From Croceibacterium_B sp963811255 (lineage in GTDB: Bacteria > Pseudomonadota > Alphaproteobacteria > Sphingomonadales > Sphingomonadaceae): DNA of 64,000 nt. Of this stretch, positions 1 through 7,364 are shown piece by piece; within the stretch, counting starts at the first letter, position 1, and each line of letters begins with the position of its first letter. The notes below the pieces were generated by a model that saw nothing but the letters and a program-made list of their open reading frames with translations, was not told the DNA's origin and ran no database searches. The position numbers and the translations under genes were made by a program. The stretch lies in the NCBI GenBank assembly GCA_963811255.1, contig CAWEQI010000005.1:19635-83634 (forward strand), in the 5' to 3' direction.

Positions 1-93
1 GGCGCCACCGGCAAGGTGCGGCTAAGATTCGAGCCGAAGATCACCAAGTTCTCGGACCTGGCCGAGGGCGACTACGCGGCGGATTACGATTGA
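1..93 (+). CDS. C-terminal end of an unidentified protein (cut by window edge)
   Basis: The first 30 codons of the window stay open in frame 1 and end at a TGA. The visible tail is acidic and ends in the residues GDYAADYD. The upstream part lies outside the window, so no family can be named. The stop overlaps the end of the convergent DsbA-like gene by about 10 bases, which is normal for tightly packed convergent genes. Confidence 0.5.
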   Translation, partial: GATGKVRLRFEPKITKFSDLAEGDYAADYD

Positions 94-809
94 CGGGCAA
101 GCGGCCGCCCAACCGTCCCACACTTGTCCAGACTTACTTCGTACCCGGTTCGCGCCTTGGCGACGTTCGCCCGCAAATGCGCAAGGGTCATTCCTCCGAA
201 GGTGAGAGTGTTGCCGATGATGAACCCGGGAGTTCCTTGAAGACCGAGCATCTGCGCCTGCTTGTCGTTGCGCGCCAGAAGATCGGCGATTTCCTCCGAA
301 TGAGCCGCCTTGTCCCTCTCAAGACGTGCCCAGTCGACGCCCGCTTTCTTCGCTGCGGCCCTGATCACCGAGTCACTGAGCGGCAGCGGCGCTTCCATCA
401 GCGCATTATGGAACGCAAGATACTTGCCCTGGTACTTGCTCGCGATCGCCGCCCGCGCCGCCGCTTCGGAAGCGGGGCCGAAGATCGGCCAGTCGCGGAA
501 GATTACCCGGATTTTCCTGTCACTGGCGAGCAACCGCTTGAGCGGTCCTTGAGTGGCCCGGCAATAGGGGCACTGATAGTCCATGTATTCGACGATCGTG
601 ACGTCGTACTTGGCCGGTACGATCGCCGGCGCGACGGCATCCTCGGTGAAGTAGCGTCGCTGCTGCTCGATGCTCGGCTGGCTCGCGGGATCAGCCGCGG
701 CCAACGTGCCAGTCACACAGATGCCTGCGGTCAGTGCGAGCGCGGCCGCAGTCAAAATCAGCTTCAATCTACTACTCCTGCTGGGTATGGCGGCGCCCGC
801 CACCCTCAT
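84..809 (-). CDS. DsbA-family thiol:disulfide oxidoreductase, exported
   Basis: This 241-residue protein has a basic start and a hydrophobic stretch at about residues 15-38, which reads as a signal peptide and points to the periplasm. A thioredoxin-fold domain follows, with the active-site motif CPYC at C80-C83 and the cis-proline loop TPG at 193-195. Those features and the length fit the DsbA/ScsC/BdbD-like family that oxidises or isomerises disulfides in exported proteins. Whether it acts as an oxidase or a reductase cannot be read from sequence. No DsbB partner lies beside it. Its neighbours (an unknown convergent gene and an SDR) say nothing about substrates. Confidence 0.88.
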   Translation of the reverse strand: MRVAGAAIPSRSSRLKLILTAAALALTAGICVTGTLAAADPASQPSIEQQRRYFTEDAVAPAIVPAKYDVTIVEYMDYQCPYCRATQGPLKRLLASDRKIRVIFRDWPIFGPASEAAARAAIASKYQGKYLAFHNALMEAPLPLSDSVIRAAAKKAGVDWARLERDKAAHSEEIADLLARNDKQAQMLGLQGTPGFIIGNTLTFGGMTLAHLRANVAKARTGYEVSLDKCGTVGRPLARQS

Positions 810-854
810 CGCCTGAGTTCCGTCACCTGAGCGAGCGGTGAATGGGGCGCAGCC

Positions 855-1592
855 TCAAAGCTCCTGCCGCGTCGGCCGGAACAATATCTCGTTGATGTCG
901 ACGTCCTGGGGCTGGCGCATCGCGAACAGCACGCAGCGGGCGAACAAGTCCGCCGGGATCGCCACCTCGTCGTAGAACTGCTTCATGCCCGCGGCGACGT
1001 CGGGCTCGGTGATCGAATCCGCCAGCTCCGACTGCACCGCGCCGGGCGAGATCACCGTGGTGCGGATGTTGTGCGGCTTAACTTCCATCCTCAGGCCTTC
1101 CGAGATCACCCGCACAGCGTGCTTGGTCGCGGCGTAGACGGCGGCGCCCGCTCGCACCTTGTGCCCGGCAACTGACGACACATTAATGATGTGCCCGCTC
1201 TTCTGACGGACCATGTGCGGCAACGCGGCGGCGATGCCGTAAAGCACCCCCTTGATGTTGACGTCGATCATCCGGTCCCACTCGTCGAGCTTGAGCCGCT
1301 CGAGTGGCGAGTGCGGCATCAGCCCGGCGTTGTTGAGGATCGCGTCGATCCGCCCGTGGCGCTCGACTGCGCCATCGACCAGCCGCCGCACTTGCGCGCG
1401 GTCGGTGATGTCGGTCCGCACCGCCGCGCCTTCGCCGAGCGACAGCTCGTCCGCCAGCGCGTGCAGCCGCTCCACCCGCCGCGCGCCCAGCACCAGCTTG
1501 GCGCCTTCGCGAGCGAGCGCCCGCGCCGCCGCCTCGCCCAATCCGCTGCTGGCGCCGGTGATGACGACGACTTTGCCTTCGATGGTCTGCAT
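855..1592 (-). CDS. Short-chain dehydrogenase/reductase (classical SDR)
   Basis: The 245-residue length is typical of a classical SDR. The cofactor loop TGASSGLG lies at residues 12-19, the NNAG motif near residue 87, and the catalytic serine in the ISVSSVAGH-like strand is followed by YAATK, which supplies Tyr and Lys. Arginines just after the second strand (GARRVERL) suggest NADP(H) preference; this is an inference. The overall pattern resembles YdfG-like 3-hydroxy acid or serine dehydrogenases. The substrate is unknown. It appears to be a single-gene unit between the DsbA-like gene and a small ORF. Confidence 0.85.
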   Translation of the reverse strand: MQTIEGKVVVITGASSGLGEAAARALAREGAKLVLGARRVERLHALADELSLGEGAAVRTDITDRAQVRRLVDGAVERHGRIDAILNNAGLMPHSPLERLKLDEWDRMIDVNIKGVLYGIAAALPHMVRQKSGHIINVSSVAGHKVRAGAAVYAATKHAVRVISEGLRMEVKPHNIRTTVISPGAVQSELADSITEPDVAAGMKQFYDEVAIPADLFARCVLFAMRQPQDVDINEILFRPTRQEL

Positions 1593-1779
1593 CGCAGTTC
1601 CCGCGCAACCGACCGCGGTCGCGCGGACAAGCGATCAATGGGCGGCGCTCAGCGAGGTTCCGCCGCCGCCATTTGCCAGGCGCACCAGGCGCAGGCGGCG
1701 GCAGCTCCGAGCGACGCCGAAAGAGGCGCCGCCTTGGTACTGTCTTGCGGTTTGGCCGCGGTGGGAGAAAGCTCCGCCC

Positions 1780-1932
1780 TCAATCGACCATCGCTGCCAC
1801 CAGGCGGCGCAGTTCGAGGGTGGAGAGCGTGCCCGAGCGGCGCTCGCACGGGCGCTCGCCGGATTCGGCCTTCGCGCCCAGACGGAGCGAAAGCGTGGGG
1901 CGCCTGGTGGCGCCCGCAGTCAGTGTAGTCAT
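1780..1932 (-). CDS. Small basic protein, 50 residues, function unknown
   Basis: An ATG at 1932 is preceded by AAGGA about six bases upstream and opens a 50-codon frame ending in TGA. The product is basic in the middle and ends in TLELRRLVAAMVD, a plausible amphipathic helix. A longer in-frame start at 1986 exists, but the Shine-Dalgarno match favours the shorter form. It lies between infA and the SDR, all on the minus strand. I recognise no family. Confidence rests on the ribosome binding site and its place between two same-strand genes. Confidence 0.45.
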   Translation of the reverse strand: MTTLTAGATRRPTLSLRLGAKAESGERPCERRSGTLSTLELRRLVAAMVD

Positions 1933-1982
1933 TGCATTCCTTGTCGCGGCCCTGGGCCGCGCTTGCATAAGTGTGGCGAGCG

Positions 1983-2246
1983 TCACCGCCTGAAGCCGGC
2001 GCGGCGCTTGGCCGGCCCCGCTCCGGGGGTTCGCTCGCGGAACACGATCCGGCCTTTGCTCAGATCGTAGGGTGTCATCTCCACGTGAACCCGGTCGCCG
2101 ACCACCGAGCGGATGCGGAACTTGCGCATCTTGCCGGCGGTGTAACAGATGATCCGGTGCTGGTTGTCCAGCGTGACGCCGAAGCGTCCGTCGGGCAGGA
2201 TCTCGTCGATCTGGCCTTCGAGCGTGAGGAGTTCTTCTTTCGCCAA
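1983..2246 (-). CDS. infA: Translation initiation factor IF-1 with basic C-terminal extension, TTG start
   Basis: The 87-residue product is an S1/OB-fold IF-1: it opens AKEELLTLEG, has the core AGKMRKFRIRSVVGDRV and the family signature EMTPYDLSKGRI. IF-1 binds the 30S A site together with IF-2 and IF-3. Translation must start at TTG 2246, since the only nearby ATG is in another frame; AAAGG lies about seven bases upstream. The protein is about 15 residues longer than the usual 72, with an Arg-rich tail ending RRAGFRR. Extended second copies of IF-1 occur in other proteobacteria, so this could be a paralog rather than the sole infA. Confidence 0.88.
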   Translation of the reverse strand: MAKEELLTLEGQIDEILPDGRFGVTLDNQHRIICYTAGKMRKFRIRSVVGDRVHVEMTPYDLSKGRIVFRERTPGAGPAKRRAGFRR

Positions 2247-2270
2247 TGTGCGCCTTTCATGGTTTTCGTT

Positions 2271-2301
2271 GCCGGGGCGTCGCCATGCGAAAGCCCCCGG
2301 C
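2271..2301 (-). promoter_or_regulatory. Hairpin in the infA leader
   Basis: GCCGGGG at 2271-2277 pairs with CCCCGGC at 2295-2301 across a 17-base loop. It sits about 25 bases upstream of the infA TTG on the transcribed strand. No T-run follows, so it is not an obvious terminator. A role in translation control or mRNA stability is only a guess. Confidence 0.3.
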
Positions 2302-2437
2302 GGTGCCGAAAAAGCATGAAAGCGAAAGGATGGGGCCACTGGAAAGCGGCCGTCAATTTCCGTCGCAGGCGACGTCAGCGGCCCTCCAGATAGCGATTGC
2401 GGCGAAAATAGCAACCGCGGCGCTCGACGCCCTGCCA

Positions 2438-3187
2438 TCAGCCTTCTAGTGGCAGCACCTGTCCCGTCACCGCGCCGCCGTCGACGACGAACTCGCTGCC
2501 AGTCGAATAAGTCGCCTCCGTCAGCAAGAAACGGACCAGGCGGGCGACTTCGTCGGGCTCTCCGAAACGGGCGATCGGCTGCGCGGCGGCGATGTCGTCG
2601 GACATGCCTTCGGTCATTGGCGTGTGAATTGGACCAGGATGGACCGAAACCACGCGAATGCAGTTGCCGGCAAGATCGAGTGCGGCCGTCTTGGTCAGCC
2701 CGCGTACGCCCCATTTGCTGGCGACATAGGCCGGCATCGCCGCGTACCCGATCAGCCCGGCGGTCGAGGAGGTGTTGACGATCGCACCCCCGCCGGCGCG
2801 TGCCAGCGCCGGGGCGGTCGCGCGGATGCCGAGGAACATGCCGACGAGGTTCACCTCGATCACTCGGCGGAATGCTTCGGGCGTGCAATCGACGACACTG
2901 CCGGTGCCGAGAATGCCGGCATTGTTGAACAACGCGTTGATTGAGCCGAATTCGCGCTCGGCTTCGGCAACGGCGGCGTCCCAGTCCTCGGCCTTGGTCA
3001 CGTCCAGGCGGCGGAAGCGGACGCGCGGGCCGAGTTCGGCCGCGAGCGCCCGCCCGTCGTCCTCGATCACGTCCGCGATCAGAACGCGGGCGCCGCCGTC
3101 CGCCAGCAGGCGGGCCGTGGCTCCGCCGATGCCGCGGGCGCCGCCGGTGACGATTACGCGCAGGTCGTCGGGGGAAATGCCGCTCAT
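2438..3187 (-). CDS. SDR family oxidoreductase, 3-alpha/20-beta-HSD-like type
   Basis: The 249-residue SDR starts at ATG 3187, preceded by GAAGGA. Motifs are TGGARGIGG near residue 14, NNAG near residue 90, the serine in IVNTSSTAG and the YVASK catalytic pair. An aspartate at the end of the second strand (LIADV) predicts NAD(H) use. Such enzymes oxidise ring or side-chain alcohols; the substrate here is not evident. The frame remains open for another 48 codons upstream, but that stretch is not SDR-like and lacks a better ribosome site. It precedes infA by about 190 bases and is probably separately expressed. Confidence 0.85.
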   Translation of the reverse strand: MSGISPDDLRVIVTGGARGIGGATARLLADGGARVLIADVIEDDGRALAAELGPRVRFRRLDVTKAEDWDAAVAEAEREFGSINALFNNAGILGTGSVVDCTPEAFRRVIEVNLVGMFLGIRATAPALARAGGGAIVNTSSTAGLIGYAAMPAYVASKWGVRGLTKTAALDLAGNCIRVVSVHPGPIHTPMTEGMSDDIAAAQPIARFGEPDEVARLVRFLLTEATYSTGSEFVVDGGAVTGQVLPLEG

Positions 3188-3248
3188 CGTGAATTCCTTC
3201 GGTTGTCGTGCGAAGCCGAGGGGTAACGCGGATCGCCGAGCCCCAATC

Positions 3249-3365
3249 ATGGGGAATGATACGGAGCCGGACGATCTCTCCGACGGATTGGCCGAACGGC
3301 TGCGCGCGAGTTCGGAATGGATGATGCGCAAGGCGCAACTGGAGCGGCGTGCGGAACACGATTGA
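3249..3365 (+). CDS. Possible 38-residue acidic/amphipathic small protein
   Basis: Between two minus-strand genes an ATG at 3249 opens 38 codons on the plus strand, reading as an acidic start followed by a helix-prone segment (LAERLRASSEWMMRKAQLE). The ribosome site is weak and no family is recognised. Composition is protein-like, but chance cannot be excluded in this GC-rich DNA. Confidence 0.25.
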   Translation: MGNDTEPDDLSDGLAERLRASSEWMMRKAQLERRAEHD

Positions 3366-3445
3366 GGGGTGGCGTATCGTGAATGAAATGGACATCCAGA
3401 TGACCGCCCGGTCTGTTCCCGCTTTCGAGGAAGCTTGCAGGCGTT

Positions 3446-4642
3446 CTACAAGCCCAGGTTGAGCCGCCGGCTGACCGTGTAGTCGACCACCGAGACCAGG
3501 AACCAGCCGAGCCACCAGCGCAGCCGGTTCCACGGCGTCGCCCACTGGCGGTAGAGCGCCGGGGTGACCTCGAGCGAGGCGGGCGCGTGATCGGCGACGA
3601 ACTCGCGCATCCGCTCGGCCAGCGCCGCGTCCTCGATCTTCACCACGATCTCGAGATTGATGTACAGGCTCCGCATGTCGAAGTTGGCGCTGCCGATGTA
3701 CACCGCGTCGTCGAGCACGATCAGCTTGGTGTGCAGCTTGCACGGCTGGAATTCCCAGATCCGCGCCCGCGCCGCGAGCAACCGGCCGTACAGCGAGCGC
3801 GCCGCGGCGATGGTGGTGGTGTTGTCGGATTTGCCGGCCATCACCAGCCGCGTCTCGCCCTTGCGGGCGATCCGGCGGATGCGCCTGAGCAGGGTGAATG
3901 CCGGCGAAAAGTAGGCCATGATCAGGTCGAGCCGTTGGGCGCGGATCATGTCGCGGCTGACGCAGCGCGCCCATGAGGAGAGCCAGCGGGTCGGCCCGCC
4001 GATCAGCAGCCGTACCGGATCCGGCCCCGGGTCCCACTCGCGCACCATCCGGCGCATTCCGCGGAACTTGGCGTCGGGCTTCAGGGTCCAGGCCTTGAGC
4101 CGCTCGTACCAGTCAACCACCTTGGCAACCAGGCTTCCCTCGACGGTGAAGCCGAGATCGTGCCAGCCGTTGTCCTGTGGCGGGGCGAAGTATTCGTCGG
4201 TCACGTTGAACCCACCGAGCATCGCGATCCGCTCGTCGGCGACGGCGATCTTCTGGTGGTTGCGGATGAGGTAGCGCACGCTCCAGTGCGGCTGGAAGCA
4301 GCAGAAGCACCCGCCCGCCTCCACCATCTCTTCGAAGAAGCCGTCCGGCGTCGTCGAGCCGAAGCCGTCGAGCAGCAGCGAGACTTCGACCCCGCGGCGG
4401 GCGGCGCGGACCAGCGCGTCGCGCACCTTCGTGCCGACCTCGTCGGGGGCGTAGACGTAGAACGCCAGGCGCAGCGACGTCTCGGCCTCGTCGATCAGCC
4501 TGAGCAGGCGCGCGAGCCGGTCCTTGCCCGCGGGGTAGAAGGTCAGGTCCTGCCCTTGCGCACTGCACGAAAAGACCGGCGGGTCGCGATATGGCGGCGG
4601 TTCGCCGGGTACCGTATCGGCGGAAGTGGCTACCCGCTCCAT
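3446..4642 (-). CDS. Phospholipase D / cardiolipin synthase-like protein (ClsB type)
   Basis: This 398-residue protein carries two HKD motifs: HQKIAVAD followed by GGFN in the first half, and HTKLIVLD followed by GSANFD in the second. The paired HxKx4D motifs form one active site that transfers phosphatidyl groups through a phospho-histidine. No long N-terminal membrane segments are present, which separates it from ClsA and fits the ClsB-like group. The C-terminus is Trp-rich and could touch the membrane. Cardiolipin synthesis at the inner membrane is the likely role; a phospholipase activity is the alternative. Confidence 0.85.
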   Translation of the reverse strand: MERVATSADTVPGEPPPYRDPPVFSCSAQGQDLTFYPAGKDRLARLLRLIDEAETSLRLAFYVYAPDEVGTKVRDALVRAARRGVEVSLLLDGFGSTTPDGFFEEMVEAGGCFCCFQPHWSVRYLIRNHQKIAVADERIAMLGGFNVTDEYFAPPQDNGWHDLGFTVEGSLVAKVVDWYERLKAWTLKPDAKFRGMRRMVREWDPGPDPVRLLIGGPTRWLSSWARCVSRDMIRAQRLDLIMAYFSPAFTLLRRIRRIARKGETRLVMAGKSDNTTTIAAARSLYGRLLAARARIWEFQPCKLHTKLIVLDDAVYIGSANFDMRSLYINLEIVVKIEDAALAERMREFVADHAPASLEVTPALYRQWATPWNRLRWWLGWFLVSVVDYTVSRRLNLGL

Positions 4643-4755
4643 CGCCGCCTCTTAGCACGGTACGCCGGTCGCGAAACCTTGACTTCTCGCGCCTTTGTCC
4701 CTAGGTGCCGCGCTCCCCGAACAGACCCGTTCGTTTTTCATTTGCGGAGTGCCCG

Positions 4756-5100
4756 ATGGCGCGCGTCACCGTCGAAGATTGCGTCGACAAAATCCCCAAC
4801 CGGTTCGACCTCGTCCTGTTTGCCGCTCAGCGCGCGCGGGAGATTTCCGGCGGCGCCGAGCTGACGATCGACCGCGACCGTGACAAGAACCCGGTCGTCG
4901 CCCTGCGCGAGATCGCCGAGGAAACCGTCCGGCCCAAGGAGCTCCACGAGTCGGTGGTCCAGGGACTTCAGCGGGTGCTGCCGGAGGACGAGGAAGACGC
5001 CGACGAGATCGGCTCCCTCAGCCAGTCGGCCGAAGCTATGCGCCTGTCGGCCGCTGCCCCGGCCCGTTCGACCTCGATCGGCGGTGATTACGAGGGCTGA
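4756..5100 (+). CDS. rpoZ: RNA polymerase omega subunit
   Basis: The 114-residue product begins MARVTVEDCVDKIPNRFDLV and continues with the conserved AAQRAREISGGA segment, both diagnostic for omega. Omega folds with the beta-prime C-terminus and promotes RNA polymerase assembly. GGAG precedes the ATG by about seven bases. The C-terminal third is acidic, then Ala/Ser-rich, as in other alphaproteobacteria. A perfect inverted repeat follows the stop codon, ahead of gapR. Confidence 0.95.
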   Translation: MARVTVEDCVDKIPNRFDLVLFAAQRAREISGGAELTIDRDRDKNPVVALREIAEETVRPKELHESVVQGLQRVLPEDEEDADEIGSLSQSAEAMRLSAAAPARSTSIGGDYEG

Positions 5101-5111
5101 ACCGGCCTGTG

Positions 5112-5148
5112 GATAGCCGCCTTCACCCTGTGCGGTGCGGCGGCTATC
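5112..5148 (+). promoter_or_regulatory. Perfect inverted repeat between rpoZ and gapR
   Basis: GATAGCCGCC at 5112-5121 matches GGCGGCTATC at 5139-5148 exactly. The 17-base loop holds a further CACC/GGTG pairing. No T-run follows, so it may be a weak or factor-assisted terminator, or an RNA-stability element at the rpoZ 3' end. It ends about 40 bases before the gapR start. Confidence 0.5.
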
Positions 5149-5188
5149 AGCCCGGCGACCGATTCTCATCTGTTTGCCGGAGCTTAGA

Positions 5189-5425
5189 ATGGCCGAGACC
5201 ACCGACGACCGCCTGCGCCTCTTGATCGAACGCGTCGAGCGCCTCGAGGAAGAAAAGAAGGGTATCGCCGACGACATCCGCGACGTCTACGCCGAGGCCA
5301 AGGCGGTCGGCTATGACACCAAGATCATGCGCCAGATCGTCCGCCTCAGGAAGATGAAGCCCGACGACAGGCGCGAAATGGAAGCCGTCCTCGACACCTA
5401 CAAGGCTGCGCTCGGGCTGGGCTGA
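5189..5425 (+). CDS. gapR: GapR-like nucleoid-associated protein (DUF2312)
   Basis: The 78-residue protein is almost entirely helical: a coiled-coil-prone first half (RLRLLIERVERLEEEKKGI) followed by the family signature DIRDVYAEAKAVGYD and a basic RQIVRLRKMK segment. This is the DUF2312/GapR family. In Caulobacter, GapR clamps overtwisted DNA ahead of replication and transcription and stimulates gyrase. The ATG at 5189 matches the family N-terminus (MAETTDDRL); an earlier in-frame start would add 18 unrelated residues. It is a DNA-binding tetramer by homology. Confidence 0.9.
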   Translation: MAETTDDRLRLLIERVERLEEEKKGIADDIRDVYAEAKAVGYDTKIMRQIVRLRKMKPDDRREMEAVLDTYKAALGLG

Positions 5426-5526
5426 GCGGGTCGAAGCCGCCGGACTGACGGGAAACGGCGACCGCACCAGGAACGGCGCGGCGCACGGCGAATTGAATCG
5501 GCGTACCTCTCAACAGGAGCCGAGCC

Positions 5527-6417
5527 ATGGCCGACGATCCCACCGACACTCTCGAACGCACGGTCGACAAAGCCCACATCGAGCAAATCCACGAGGATTC
5601 GCTCCCCGGCCACGAATCCGCGCTCGAGCCGAAGCCGGAATGGCAGCCGCGCTATCCTGGTTCGGGACGGCTGAAAGGCAAGGTCGCGTTGGTCACCGGC
5701 GGCGACAGCGGCATCGGTCGGGCGGTCGCGGTGCTGTTTGCCCGCGAAGGCGCCAAGGTCGCCATCGCCTATCTTAGCGAACACGACGACGCGAAAAAGA
5801 CCCGCGAGCTGTGCGAGGCCGAAGGGGCCGACGTGCTCCTCTCGGCCGGCGATCTCGGCGATCCGAAGCACGCCGGCGGCATGGTCGAGGCGGTGATCAA
5901 GAAGTGGGGCCGGCTCGACGTGCTGGTCAACAACGCCGGCGAGCAGCACCCGGACAAGGAGATCACCGACATCACGCCCGAGCAGCTCCAGCGCACCTTC
6001 CAGACCAACATCTTCGCGATGTTCTACCTCGTCGAAGCCGCCCGGCCGCACCTCAAGCCAGGCGCGGCGATCATCAACACCACCAGCGTGACGATGTACC
6101 ACGGTTCCAAGGCGCTGCTCGACTACAGCGCCACCAAGGGCGCGATCACCGCCTTCACCCGCTCGCTGTCGGAGAACCTGATCAAGCACGGCATTCGGGT
6201 CAACGCCGTCGCCCCGGGGCCCATCTGGACACCGCTCAACCCGTGCGGCGGGGCGGACCCGGAGAAGGTCAAGCATTTCGGCGAGGGCACCCCGATGGGC
6301 CGCGTCGGCCAGCCCAACGAGGTGGCGCCGTCATTTCTCTTCCTGGCCTGCGAGGATTCGAGCTATATGTCGGGGCAGGTCCTGCATCCCAACGGAGGAT
6401 ATGTCGTCAACGGCTAG
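5527..6417 (+). CDS. SDR family oxidoreductase with N-terminal extension (YghA / GSP39-like)
   Basis: In this 296-residue SDR the Rossmann motif TGGDSGIGRAV begins only at about residue 57, after an acidic, Pro-rich leader (QPRYPGSGRLKGK) that marks the YghA / general stress protein 39 group. NNAG lies near residue 136, the catalytic serine is in INTTSVT and the tyrosine in YSATK. AGGAG precedes the ATG. Members act on aldehydes or sugars and are often stress-induced; the true substrate is unknown. The acetyltransferase gene follows after 15 bases, suggesting co-transcription. Confidence 0.88.
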   Translation: MADDPTDTLERTVDKAHIEQIHEDSLPGHESALEPKPEWQPRYPGSGRLKGKVALVTGGDSGIGRAVAVLFAREGAKVAIAYLSEHDDAKKTRELCEAEGADVLLSAGDLGDPKHAGGMVEAVIKKWGRLDVLVNNAGEQHPDKEITDITPEQLQRTFQTNIFAMFYLVEAARPHLKPGAAIINTTSVTMYHGSKALLDYSATKGAITAFTRSLSENLIKHGIRVNAVAPGPIWTPLNPCGGADPEKVKHFGEGTPMGRVGQPNEVAPSFLFLACEDSSYMSGQVLHPNGGYVVNG

Positions 6418-6432
6418 CCAGGGAACACTCGC

Positions 6433-6921
6433 CTGAGCCTGGCGGTTCGCCCAGCCGGGCCGGGCGACGCCGCGGCTTGCGCCGCGATCTACGCGCCGTT
6501 CGTGCGCGACACCTGGATCAGCTTCGAGCTCGAGCCGCCTGACGCGGCCGAGATGGCCCGGCGCATTGCCGACTATTCCGCCAGCCATGCCTGGCTGGTC
6601 GCCGAAATGGACGGCGCGTTAGCGGGCTTCGCCTACGGCTCGCCCCACCGCGAACGCGCCGCCTACGCCAGCTCGTGCGACGTCGCTGTTTATGTCGATC
6701 CCGCCCATAAGCGGCGAGGCGTCGCCCGCGCCCTTTACGGTGAGCTGCTCGCCCGCCTTGCGGAAACGTACCACGCTGCGTTCGCCGGCATCGCCCTGCC
6801 GAACGACGCCAGCATCGGCCTGCACCAGGCGATGGGCTTCACGCCCGTCGGCGTCTATCGGGAGGTCGGCTGGAAAATGGGCGGCTGGCGCGACGTCGGC
6901 TGGTGGCAGCGCATGCTCTAG
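6433..6921 (+). CDS. GNAT N-acetyltransferase (phosphinothricin acetyltransferase-like), probable CTG start
   Basis: The fold is GNAT with the acetyl-CoA loop KRRGVA and the PAT-like segments YAPFVRDTWISFE and MGF near the end. Homologs begin with a strand reading xxRPAxxxD; here that strand (LAVRPAGPGD) lies upstream of the first conventional start, GTG 6502. A stop at 6415-6417 limits the frame, and the only start-like codons that include the strand are CTG 6433 and CTG 6439. AGGGA sits seven bases before CTG 6433. I therefore call a 162-residue product from CTG. The alternative is a shorter GTG product lacking strand 1. Confidence 0.75.
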   Translation: MSLAVRPAGPGDAAACAAIYAPFVRDTWISFELEPPDAAEMARRIADYSASHAWLVAEMDGALAGFAYGSPHRERAAYASSCDVAVYVDPAHKRRGVARALYGELLARLAETYHAAFAGIALPNDASIGLHQAMGFTPVGVYREVGWKMGGWRDVGWWQRML

Positions 6922-6940
6922 GAGCAGTCGATATTCAGGA

Positions 6941-7351
6941 TCAGGACGCGCATCGGAACACCACCCGCACGCGTATCCCCCACGTCAGCAGGAAACTGGC
7001 AGCAATCGCCCCGAGCTTGGCAAGCCGCGGATCGACGCCGAACACATCGCCCAGTCCGACCATGGCGGTCGTCAAGCCCAGGCCGGCGAGCGCGGAAATC
7101 ACGAACAGCGCTTTTTGACGGGTGCGTAGCGACCCTCGCGCCGCCACGGCACCCACGAACACGGCGCGGCTGGACAGCAGCCAGTGCGCCAGGATGCCGC
7201 AGCTGTAGCTCGCCGCCGATGCCGCCGCGGGCCATGCGCCGAGCGCCAACAAGGCGAGGAACGAGCCCATGTCCACCGCCAGCGCGCCGGCGCTGGCGAT
7301 CAGGTAGCGCAGGAAGCGCACGTCTCGCAGGCGGGTGACGAGGTCGGACAC
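6941..7351 (-). CDS. GtrA-like family membrane protein
   Basis: The 136-residue protein has four hydrophobic segments and the GtrA hallmark FLRYLIASAGALAVDMG at its start, with an Asp in the first helix. GtrA proteins are thought to flip or help move lipid-linked sugars across the inner membrane. The GTG at 7351 is chosen because upstream codons are Arg-rich and unlike the family. It begins 13 bases after the stop of the UDP-galactopyranose-mutase-like gene, so the two are likely one operon serving an envelope glycan. Confidence 0.8.
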   Translation of the reverse strand: MSDLVTRLRDVRFLRYLIASAGALAVDMGSFLALLALGAWPAAASAASYSCGILAHWLLSSRAVFVGAVAARGSLRTRQKALFVISALAGLGLTTAMVGLGDVFGVDPRLAKLGAIAASFLLTWGIRVRVVFRCAS

Positions 7352-7364
7352 GCCGGGTCCGATC

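Noticed and set aside
1593..1779. A minus-strand frame at 1649-1849 with a CAWCAWQ segment near its end
   Set aside because: It overlaps the better supported 50-residue frame, lacks a ribosome site and shows no family features.
1983..4037. A 684-codon open frame on the minus strand running across infA, an SDR and part of the phospholipase D gene
   Set aside because: Only its end (IF-1) is real; the rest is Arg/Pro-rich out-of-frame reading of other genes, which is common in high-GC DNA.
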